A DNA stretch of 64,000 nt from NCBI RefSeq assembly GCF_030347965.1, contig NZ_JAQIBD010000001.1, positions 558,001 through 622,000 on the forward strand, read 5' to 3'. The position numbers and the translations under genes are program-made. The stretch comes from Sulfurovum zhangzhouensis (GTDB lineage Bacteria > Campylobacterota > Campylobacteria > Campylobacterales > Sulfurovaceae). The notes under the pieces were generated by a model. It was given only the letters and a program-made list of their open reading frames with translations. It had not been told where the DNA came from and made no database searches. Shown here one piece after another: positions 47,079 to 54,320 of the stretch (its first letter is position 1; each line of letters starts with the position of its first letter).

Positions 47079-47680
47079 TGCCAACGTTTTTGCATTTTTC
47101 GCTGAAGTGCTTCATTTACTTCTTTTATCAATGATCGTGCTTCCTCTCCAAAGACAAATGTTCCTTTGAAACGTTTCTCGGCACTCTCTACATATTGTCT
47201 TAGTGCTTCTTTTTCACTTTGGGTCACAGGTGAAGTAAAAAGATACTGCATCGCACTCTTTTTTGCTTCAGTTCTACGCTCTGTCTCGATATAAATTTTA
47301 CTTGAAAGGAGGATGAGTTCTCCATTTTCATCTACCGTATAGGTTGCTATGCGTGCACCATAGGGAGCATCTGCATTGCCTCGTCTATCTAAAAGGGTAT
47401 AAAAGATAATCTTGGATCCATTCACTTCATAACTTCCCTCTTCTACACTTCTTTCATGACAAGGGCCGGTAGTATCATTGAGTGTAAATGACAAGAGTTG
47501 CTTCTTCTCTCCATTGCGTAACTCTTGATAAAGCCGCATCACTTTACCCTTACTGTCATAGAGATCATATAATTCAGTGGTCATAATAAAATTCTGATCA
47601 GAAAGTTTGATGCTAGTTGACACTTCTTCACTCATGAGTAAAGAAAGGGTCAATAGAGAAATAAGTAATGTTCTAAGCAT
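47075..47680 (-). CDS. Exported protein, unknown
   Basis: This 201-residue protein has a signal peptide (about 1-18) and a strand-rich body with a Lys/Arg-rich C-terminus. No known family recognised. Converges on zupT with a four-base overlap. Confidence 0.6.
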   Translation of the reverse strand: MLRTLLISLLTLSLLMSEEVSTSIKLSDQNFIMTTELYDLYDSKGKVMRLYQELRNGEKKQLLSFTLNDTTGPCHERSVEEGSYEVNGSKIIFYTLLDRRGNADAPYGARIATYTVDENGELILLSSKIYIETERRTEAKKSAMQYLFTSPVTQSEKEALRQYVESAEKRFKGTFVFGEEARSLIKEVNEALQRKMQKRWH

Positions 47681-47704
47681 AGTAGCCTTCCGTCATCTAG
47701 CTAA

Positions 47705-48502
47705 TTACAGTACTGTTTGGTGAAGTATCACTTTAGTCTCTGATAAATCCAGACTAGAGTCATCTTTAGTCGCATCATAGGCTATCACATAAACTTCATC
47801 ACCGCTCTTGAGATAATTATGTTCACCAAATTCAGCATAGGCTGTTGCTCCAATAGATATCAAGGCATGTGATGGATACTTACACGCTTTGAGATGCTCT
47901 GAGATATTCTCTAAAGGACCAAAATCCTTCTGGTTATTCATTTTATCAATCAGCCAATTTTTGAGCTTAGTATAAAAATAACTGTATCCTAGAAGGGGTG
48001 CATCTACACCATACTCATGGAGCACACCATTACGTTTTACAAAAGAGCAAAGATGGTACCTGTCCATCACTCCACCCTCTTCGAACTTATCTATATCGAT
48101 CCACTTATTACCGATCCCTTTAGAGTTTGGTCCCCAACTTTTCTTTTCTGATATTTTTTTAGCACCCTCTTTACGGATCGTACAGTCATTAAACGTCGTA
48201 AATCTTTCAGCAATCAGGTCAACGACTTCATGGTTTTCACCATACACGATCTCAAACTGTATCCCAATCTCAGGCTCTACTTGTGCATTAGCCTCATACT
48301 CCGGTAATTTCAACTCAGCTGTAGCTATAGAATAGATACCCAAAAAACATTCGCTAGAAGGAAGATAAAAAGGGAAAATTCCTTTAGGTGCTTCAGGTTC
48401 TTCTGTTTGCACGTCTTTAAAGTCTGCAAGCTCACCTGCTTGCTCGAGATGGTGTGCAAAGTTCCCCGCCACACCTAATCCTATCATCTCATCAACTCTC
48501 AT
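47705..48502 (-). CDS. DUF5718 family protein
   Basis: This 265-residue protein starts MRVDEMIGLGVAGNFAHHL and contains the QVEPEIGIQFE and SWGPNSKGIGNKWIDID motifs of DUF5718, a family in Campylobacterota with a fold reminiscent of fumarylacetoacetate hydrolase. No activity known. Cytoplasmic. Confidence 0.75.
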   Translation of the reverse strand: MRVDEMIGLGVAGNFAHHLEQAGELADFKDVQTEEPEAPKGIFPFYLPSSECFLGIYSIATAELKLPEYEANAQVEPEIGIQFEIVYGENHEVVDLIAERFTTFNDCTIRKEGAKKISEKKSWGPNSKGIGNKWIDIDKFEEGGVMDRYHLCSFVKRNGVLHEYGVDAPLLGYSYFYTKLKNWLIDKMNNQKDFGPLENISEHLKACKYPSHALISIGATAYAEFGEHNYLKSGDEVYVIAYDATKDDSSLDLSETKVILHQTVL

Positions 48503-48610
48503 TGTCTCTCTTTTTTTGAACGAATTATATCATGTTGTCACTGGCAGAGTACACAAAGAGTACACATAGGCATATGTATACTAAATAAAATCAGATATAA
48601 AGGAAGTATC

Positions 48611-48769
48611 ATGGCAGCTGATGATCATAAGAAGAAAGATAATAAGAATATCATTTTCGTATCAGTATTTATTGGATCAATGCTGATTTGGATGCTTGGT
48701 ACTGTTATCTACGTGACAAATCAGGTAGCAAACTGTTCTAGTGCAAAAAAATTGGATAATGCTTGTTAA
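48611..48769 (+). CDS. Small single-span membrane protein
   Basis: This 52-residue protein begins MAADDHKKKDNKN, has one membrane helix (about 15-38) and ends with two Cys (ANCSSAKKLDNAC). It has AGGAAG at ribosome-binding distance and a TATAA-like element upstream. It is a plausible real gene; no family recognised. Confidence 0.6.
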   Translation: MAADDHKKKDNKNIIFVSVFIGSMLIWMLGTVIYVTNQVANCSSAKKLDNAC

Positions 48770-48813
48770 AGATGGAATAAATTAAGTAAAGAGAATAGAT
48801 TTATAAAAGAAAA

Positions 48814-48833
48814 GGTTACCCCGAAGGGTAACC
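48814..48833 (-). terminator. UUCG-loop terminator of the truncated gene
   Basis: Read on the minus strand: an 8-bp stem GGTTACCC/GGGTAACC with a TTCG loop, followed by TTTTCTTTT. It lies nine bases downstream of the TAA of the remnant at 48843-48905, so it would have ended that minus-strand gene. Confidence 0.75.
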
Positions 48834-48842
48834 GGAGAGTAA

Positions 48843-48905
48843 TTATTTAGCAGCTGCAACAGCGTCTTTAAGAATACCTATAAAAGTTAATAGTAATAGT
48901 ACAAT
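48843..48905 (-). pseudogene. C-terminal remnant of a minus-strand membrane protein gene
   Basis: An open stretch reading IVLLLLTFIGILKDAVAAAK and a stop, with a stop codon just upstream at 48906-48908 and no start. With the intact terminator behind it, it looks like the 3' end of a core gene whose 5' part was lost when the island entered. The original protein is not identified. Confidence 0.5.
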
Positions 48906-49028
48906 TTATGGCAATATTACTTCGAAAAAACAATAGTTAAATATACTATCATTTTTTACTATTGCTTCTAGTAAAAAACTCTTAAGACTAATGAAGTACA
49001 CTAAAAATTTCAACAACAAAAAAAGACT

Positions 49029-49066
49029 GAAAACCTTATACATTTAATATATTTTATAAGGTTTTC
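49029..49066. terminator. 12-bp stem hairpin left of the attC-like site
   Basis: A perfect 12-bp stem GAAAACCTTATA/TATAAGGTTTTC with a 14-base loop. One arm plus loop edge (ATTTTATAAGGTTTT, 49051-49065) recurs inverted at 51753-51767 on the other side of the ATPase gene. The remainder of 48,770-49,207 has no complete gene. Confidence 0.5.
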
Positions 49067-49077
49067 AAGAAAGATCG

Positions 49078-49131
49078 AGTTAACGCCACGCTGTGCGGGA
49101 AATTAGTCCGCTAGTAGCACTTTGTTATAAC
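49078..49131 (-). repeat. Integron attC-like site
   Basis: Read on the minus strand, i.e. 3' of the ATPase gene, the segment starts TTATAACAAAGTGCT and ends AGCGTGGCGTTAACT. The AAC/GTT outer pair, an unpaired triplet, GTGCT/AGCGT arms (with wobble pairs) and an inner GCGG/CCGC stem follow the R-L-L-R layout of attC. The outer core TATAACAAA equals that of Vibrio attC repeats; R' (GTTAACT) matches GTTRRRY at six of seven. No integron integrase is in the window. Confidence 0.4.
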
Positions 49132-49207
49132 GGTACCCAAGTCATCACTCAGACATCAGCAAATGTTAATTACTACGGACGTACAGTCTGAAATCAACCT
49201 CAAGAAC

Positions 49208-51565
49208 TTACGCTGTTAGTTCATTATACACAACAAGAAGTATCTGGTTAGCTATAGACCTTGTATTTTCAACAGCATCTTGTCCTATTTCATGCATGGG
49301 AGTGTTGAGTGAATCTCTTAAGGAATTTAAGCGTGCTGCAAGAGTATCTGATAAAATGCCATTATCATTTAGTGTATTGATGCAAACTGATAAATCTTCC
49401 TTACTAACCCCAAACTCAGCTAGTTGTTTCTTATATCGACTCCTTATTTCCTCTTCGAAGAACGGACGCAATTCAGTGATTATATTATTATTAGTTGCTC
49501 TTTCTACAAATGCTTTAATTCTATCGAAGGCCACATCATGGTCTGATGCTGTCATGCTATCGTTATCAACAACACTAATATCGGTGCCATTAGCTGTATT
49601 TGTAAGCCTTACAGACTTAACTATCCGCCGAAATTTCTTGACTGCTTTCGAAGCCATTCCTTTGTAGTGAGTCGTTACGATAAGCTGTTTAACCTCGCGC
49701 TGCAATTCATCAAGCTTGTTGAGAATCAAGGTAATTCTTTCATTATCAAAACTTGTTACAGGATCATCAAATACTAAAATTGCTTTTGATTTCTCATCTG
49801 TCGACAGAGACATAATCTTTGCCAAGAAAATACACAACGCCAAAGCCCTTCGATCTGACTCACTGAATACAAAGTTCACCTTATCTACCGGAATAGGCTG
49901 ACCTTTAAACTTGACACGCAGCTCATAAACCACCATCTTCCCTCGATTATTCGCCTCCTTAGTAATCTCAAAATCATTACTGCCAAGTTCGGTAAACAGT
50001 CTATTCACCGAATCAAAGTAACTTTCTAAATAGGCGCTTTGTGATTGCTCAAGCTGTTCTTTTCTCTGATTATAGGTAGTTTGCGTTCTTGATACTTGCT
50101 GTTGTTTTTCTCTGTACTGATGGCACAATGGTTCTAAGTCAATACGCTTGATAAGCCCCATAGTCAAATTGTAGCTCTGCACCATCTGTGCCATATCATT
50201 TCGAAGCTGCTGGGAATCAATTGAAGCTTTGAATTGATTTAACAGCCTATTAATTTCTTCACACACCTGCCAGTAAGAGTAAATGACTTGATTGTATGCC
50301 CCTACTGTTCCAAGAAGACCAGAAAAGTCTATTATCTGCATAGCTTCATACGGCATGTTATACTTCTGATTTAGAATCGGCAACCAAAAGTCCGTAGCCA
50401 CCTGTATATTACTTTTCAGTGCATCATAGGCTGATAAGATCCCCTGAAATTGCTGATCAAGAGATGTGATCAAGCTGGGAAGAGCAGGATTCGCGGAAAT
50501 TTCAGGTTCGAAGTAAAGGGATATCGTGTCCTTATTAGCCTGATGCAGCTGACCTATATTTTCTCTCGTGTCTTGAATTAAAAATGGCTGCCGTAGTTGA
50601 TCAAGTGTCTGTTTAACTCTGTTATTAAAGTCGTCAAACTCCGTATTGAATGCCTGCTGGTAAGTGGCAATTAATCCCTTTTCATTCTCACCAAGCCCCT
50701 GCCCACAAAATGGACAAGATTCATCTTTGACAAAGCCGAGCCCCTGCGCAGCCCAGCCTTTAAACGATGCTGGATTATTAACATGGTGAGATATATGAGT
50801 TTCAAGAGTAGCAAGTGCCCCTTGATGCACGTTTTGAAGATTTGCCGCAAGTGTTGCATTTATTTTTTCGACCGTTTGGTTGTAGTCGATTTGTCTGGCA
50901 ATAGAAGTGAGAACACGTCTTACCCTTATCCCATCAGCGTTTTGTATGGTAGTGGCAATCTGCTGCTCTCTCTGCTTTTGTGACGCGGCTAGAGCTTCCA
51001 AGTCTTGCTTGGATTCTGTGGGTAAGAGTGAGTTTGCATATTCTTGCGCATTGGCTATCCCACTCTGCTGTAGCTGTCTTTCTATACTAGTTAGATTACT
51101 GCGCTCGCTGCGTACTGATTCATTAAGTTCAGCCAATTGCTTATATAGAACGGTATTGGCTTCACCCAGAATGAAGCTCGTTACGCTCTCTGAGTTTTGC
51201 CGTTCTTGTTTTTGACCAGTAATGACATTCCTATGTATAAAGCTGTGATCAAACACGTATAGCTTAGAGCAATCAGGCTCCGCAACCTGCCAAGCTCCAT
51301 TTTCAAAGCGCGCTACTTGATTACCCGTGCTTGTCTCAAATTGGAACTCAACCTTAGGCGGCCTAGTCGCATCATCAGGTATCGCTTTTCGGTTTAAAAT
51401 TAACTCTGGGTTATTGGACTCAAGAGAATGAAGAACATCACAAAGTGTACTTTTCCCGTTCCGGTTCTCTCCATAAACAACATTTACTTTTGCCAGCTCA
51501 AATGAACTACCGCGAGCTTGACAGAAGCTTCCTATTCCCTGAATCAACTTTATTCTCTTAAGCAT
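49208..51565 (-). CDS. Zinc-hook ABC-type ATPase, RloC/PrrC-like (AAA_13)
   Basis: This 785-residue protein is SMC/Rad50-like: Walker A GENRNGKS at 32-39, a coiled coil interrupted by a CPFC zinc hook (C284/C287), ABC signature FSESDRRAL near 567-575, Walker B ILVFDD at 596-601, D loop SFD and H633. This is the layout of RloC, the phage-activated anticodon nuclease. The C-terminal part (640-785) has an R700-x3-E704 pair and H758, echoing the Arg-Glu-His set of PrrC/RloC, though related non-nuclease proteins share such residues. ATG with AGGA at fair distance. Base composition and codon use look less AT rich than neighbours. Confidence 0.65.
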   Translation of the reverse strand: MLKRIKLIQGIGSFCQARGSSFELAKVNVVYGENRNGKSTLCDVLHSLESNNPELILNRKAIPDDATRPPKVEFQFETSTGNQVARFENGAWQVAEPDCSKLYVFDHSFIHRNVITGQKQERQNSESVTSFILGEANTVLYKQLAELNESVRSERSNLTSIERQLQQSGIANAQEYANSLLPTESKQDLEALAASQKQREQQIATTIQNADGIRVRRVLTSIARQIDYNQTVEKINATLAANLQNVHQGALATLETHISHHVNNPASFKGWAAQGLGFVKDESCPFCGQGLGENEKGLIATYQQAFNTEFDDFNNRVKQTLDQLRQPFLIQDTRENIGQLHQANKDTISLYFEPEISANPALPSLITSLDQQFQGILSAYDALKSNIQVATDFWLPILNQKYNMPYEAMQIIDFSGLLGTVGAYNQVIYSYWQVCEEINRLLNQFKASIDSQQLRNDMAQMVQSYNLTMGLIKRIDLEPLCHQYREKQQQVSRTQTTYNQRKEQLEQSQSAYLESYFDSVNRLFTELGSNDFEITKEANNRGKMVVYELRVKFKGQPIPVDKVNFVFSESDRRALALCIFLAKIMSLSTDEKSKAILVFDDPVTSFDNERITLILNKLDELQREVKQLIVTTHYKGMASKAVKKFRRIVKSVRLTNTANGTDISVVDNDSMTASDHDVAFDRIKAFVERATNNNIITELRPFFEEEIRSRYKKQLAEFGVSKEDLSVCINTLNDNGILSDTLAARLNSLRDSLNTPMHEIGQDAVENTRSIANQILLVVYNELTA

Positions 51566-51752
51566 TTACCATTCCTACAGTCTTCTTTTAACGATAGAGA
51601 TTTAAACAGATAGATTATTTAATGTCCGCTTTGGACTGCAAGCGCACAATCGTGCAATGCCGTATAACTGTTTTCAATAAACATTATATGCTAATAGCCT
51701 TGTATTTGTCGAATAAACAAACAAAGGAAATGTGTATTTATTGAAAAAATGC

Positions 51753-51767
51753 AAAACCTTATAAAAT
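51753..51767 (-). repeat. 15-bp inverted repeat flanking the ATPase gene
   Basis: AAAACCTTATAAAAT is the exact reverse complement of 49051-49065. The two copies bracket the RloC-like gene and its attC-like site. Confidence 0.5.
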
Positions 51768-51961
51768 GTTTTTATTATGAAAGTGATCCAAAAAAAATTA
51801 GCTCAAAAAAGTTAAAAAACTAATGATTCTCTTACATGAAGTCGCTTAGAGATAGACTACCAATAGTGATATAATTTTTTATCTATCGATGACACAAAAT
51901 ATTGAATGGTCTTTATTATTATCTTACTAGCCATAAGTCAACCTTTATATAACGTTTAAAA

Positions 51962-51984
51962 TAAGCAATTAAAAAAATCGCTTA
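51962..51984 (-). terminator. Hairpin after the DUF5677-like gene
   Basis: A 9-bp stem (TAAGCGATT/AATTGCTTA, one G-U pair) about 40 bases past the stop of the minus-strand gene, followed by TTTT. Confidence 0.5.
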
Positions 51985-52021
51985 GGAGTTTTTGATTAGA
52001 TCCTTTGATTTATTTGCAATA

Positions 52022-52651
52022 TTACACATTTTTTGTTGCTATCCAACCTTTTAGGTAGTGAAAAAAGATATTGACAGACTCCGTAAAACAATCAACTGTT
52101 TCTATCCATGACCATTCAGGATATTTTTGATCTTCTTTCCCAATAACGAGACTTAATGTTCTCGTATCATCATCGACTTTCTCAACCGCATTAAATAAAT
52201 GTTGAGCAGAAAAGTGAATATAACCACTTAAATTATCATACACATTTTTGATCCATGGGTATTCTTTAGAAAGAGTTTCTACTAAATAGCTATCTGTCAT
52301 TTTATTTCCAGCTCTATCTTTAATATTTCGGATATGTTTTCCACCAATAATTTCATGTGCAAAATCATGTGGTGAATCCACGAGCCATATTGCTGAAAAT
52401 CGCATAAAAGTATCAAGTTGAACTCTTAACAAAGAACGTGCAGAAGTCATATTTTGAGCCTCTACTAATCCAATAAATCCTTCTGTATTACTCGCAGTAC
52501 GTTTCATTGCACCTATTGCTATTAGATCTACTGGAAATAATTTACCATCATCAGCAGAAAGCATGAGCTTACCAAGTTGTAATAATTCTTTTTCAGTACT
52601 TTTCAAATTCGCTATTGCATCACTCAGACATTTAGAGGTTTTCTGACTCAT
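52022..52651 (-). CDS. DUF5677-like helical protein
   Basis: This 209-residue all-helical protein has a conserved ARSLLRVQLDTFMRFSAIW segment and a later YDNLSGYIHFS motif, matching the pattern of DUF5677 proteins. These are common in defence islands; some helical relatives are HEPN-type, but no RxxxxH motif is clear here. Its start overlaps the HNH-like gene stop by 20 bases, so both are made from one message and probably function together. Confidence 0.55.
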   Translation of the reverse strand: MSQKTSKCLSDAIANLKSTEKELLQLGKLMLSADDGKLFPVDLIAIGAMKRTASNTEGFIGLVEAQNMTSARSLLRVQLDTFMRFSAIWLVDSPHDFAHEIIGGKHIRNIKDRAGNKMTDSYLVETLSKEYPWIKNVYDNLSGYIHFSAQHLFNAVEKVDDDTRTLSLVIGKEDQKYPEWSWIETVDCFTESVNIFFHYLKGWIATKNV

Positions 52652-53441
52652 TCTTTTCCTCTGATTTGTTGGCTTTTTTTACTCTATATTCCTTGCCATC
52701 TAAAACAAAGACTGTTTCAATACCTGCATTCATCAATTCGATTCCCAAATCAAATGGCTTGGGTTTGTCCTCAGGTAGAAACGAAGCATAAATATCTATA
52801 CCACCATAAAATCTCATATGAACCATATAAATCCCATTGTCATCAGGATCTGAAAATTGATAATAAAAAATATCTCTATTTTCACCATATTCGGGTATGT
52901 CTTTTAAATCAATTGCAGCTCGATCTTTTATATATTGAACAAAAGTATTGTTACCCTCATCTTCACTATGAAGATAACCAAGAAGAACGTTTACTTTACC
53001 TTTAAAGCATTTTCCCAAATGATAATAATGAAGCCCATATGCAATATGTTCAAAACAACTTATTAGTCTTTCATGGTCTGGAGTTCCCCAAATAACTTCA
53101 AGAAAACCATTATCCCTTTTTAGGTAGTAATGTTTTCGTGATGTAAATGCTTTATCAAGTAATCTATTTGCTGTTCTTCTAATTGCACGATTAACTTTTG
53201 TAAATTTATGGAGATATCCAATTGAGTTATTACCAATTATACCGGCTAAACTAATCATTAAAAATTCATCATCTTTGCTTTTGGCACTATTATGAATTTC
53301 ACAACTTGGAACGGTAATTAAATGCTTTCGATAGTTCTCTCCCTCGACATCTTTTGATTCTGGAAATAAACATTTTGGTGGAACATGCTCACTTGAAACT
53401 GCATCGCTATCACACATATAACATTTAATATTTTTTTTCAA
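52632..53441 (-). CDS. HNH-like zinc nuclease
   Basis: This 269-residue protein has an N-terminal HNH-type module: C7/C10 (CYMC), E18-H19 (SSEHVPP), C47 and H50-N51 (CEIHN) with K54 and D57/D58, the usual zinc and catalytic set. The rest (about 65-269) is a mixed region with no recognised domain, possibly the sensor. The start codon is TTG with AGGAAAT in front. Overlaps the DUF5677-like gene; AT rich. A two-gene abortive or restriction system is inferred. Confidence 0.6.
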   Translation of the reverse strand: MKKNIKCYMCDSDAVSSEHVPPKCLFPESKDVEGENYRKHLITVPSCEIHNSAKSKDDEFLMISLAGIIGNNSIGYLHKFTKVNRAIRRTANRLLDKAFTSRKHYYLKRDNGFLEVIWGTPDHERLISCFEHIAYGLHYYHLGKCFKGKVNVLLGYLHSEDEGNNTFVQYIKDRAAIDLKDIPEYGENRDIFYYQFSDPDDNGIYMVHMRFYGGIDIYASFLPEDKPKPFDLGIELMNAGIETVFVLDGKEYRVKKANKSEEKNESENL

Positions 53442-53462
53442 ATATTTCCTTTATTTTATACT

Positions 53463-54320
53463 CTAAATTTCAATCACATCTGTTACAAAATATAATTCAC
53501 CAACTATCTCTTTAAGTCTCTCAAAATAATCTTTTCGCAATAATAGTTCGCATCCTTCTAATTTTGCTATATTATCATGTATATCAGTACCTAACAGATT
53601 ATCTTTCCAATTTCTATACAATAAAATGGTTTCTCCTTCCTCAGTGCAGGCAGAAAGTCCGAAACTGTAGTTCTGCAACTTTAATTCTAAAAAGTCCATT
53701 AATTCACTATCAAGCCAAAGAACATATTTAGCTTCAATAGTATTGAAGATTTTAGAAAATCCTATAATTTGAAATGGGTTATCTGTGTAAAAATTATTTT
53801 CCCATATCAAACTGGAAACTGAATCAAAAAAAGGATTAAAGACTCGCTTAACTGGTACTATGCCTTGACAAGATATTTTTCCTCCAACTTTTCCTGTCTG
53901 TTCAACTAATGTTTCATTTTCAAATCTAGCAATTATTATAAAATTGTCCTCTTCCTCAATATCATAAAACCCATCATTAAGTTCAGAAGGTTTTAATCTA
54001 TTTGGCCTATCAATTAAAGAGTTTTTCGTTGCAATTATTGTTTTTATATCTATTCGTATATCATTTTCAAAAACTACAGAATCTTTATAGTTTTTGAATA
54101 AATATGCGTTTACTTCCTCAAATATGAAATTCTCTATATAAATATTTGGAGTCAAAAGTTTATATACTCTATTACTGAATACTTCCATAACTGACTCTCT
54201 TCTTTTGTCTTCTTTTAACTTATTTTGTATTTCTTTTTTTACTGTATCGATATCTAGACCAATAAACTCTAAATACAAAATATATTTATTTGAATCGATA
54301 TAACTTTTATAATACATCAC
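53463..54320 (-). CDS. Unknown partner of the STAND NTPase
   Basis: This 285-residue protein has no recognised domain; it is strand rich with an acidic bias. Start GTG at 54320 or ATG at 54317; either overlaps the STAND gene end (11-14 bases), so translation is coupled. Its position matches the small companion found in type III AVAST systems (avs3A with DUF4297-STAND avs3B), but I cannot confirm homology. Confidence 0.5.
   Translation of the reverse strand: MMYYKSYIDSNKYILYLEFIGLDIDTVKKEIQNKLKEDKRRESVMEVFSNRVYKLLTPNIYIENFIFEEVNAYLFKNYKDSVVFENDIRIDIKTIIATKNSLIDRPNRLKPSELNDGFYDIEEEDNFIIIARFENETLVEQTGKVGGKISCQGIVPVKRVFNPFFDSVSSLIWENNFYTDNPFQIIGFSKIFNTIEAKYVLWLDSELMDFLELKLQNYSFGLSACTEEGETILLYRNWKDNLLGTDIHDNIAKLEGCELLLRKDYFERLKEIVGELYFVTDVIEI

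Larger units (their letters stand above)
51566..52021. other. Gap between ATPase gene and DUF5677-like gene
   Basis: No gene seen. Near 51634-51686 a GC-richer block contains GTCCGC, the hairpin GCAC-AATC-GTGC and GTATAAC, shared in part with the attC-like site (GTCCGC, GCAC, GTTATAAC). Right of 51,690 the sequence becomes AT rich. An inverted 15-mer lies at 51753-51767. Confidence 0.4.

Noticed and set aside
51640-51690. Complete second attC site upstream of the ATPase gene
   Set aside because: Only motif fragments (GTCCGC, GCAC/GTGC, GTATAAC) are shared; the outer arms do not pair and no upstream cassette end could be defined.
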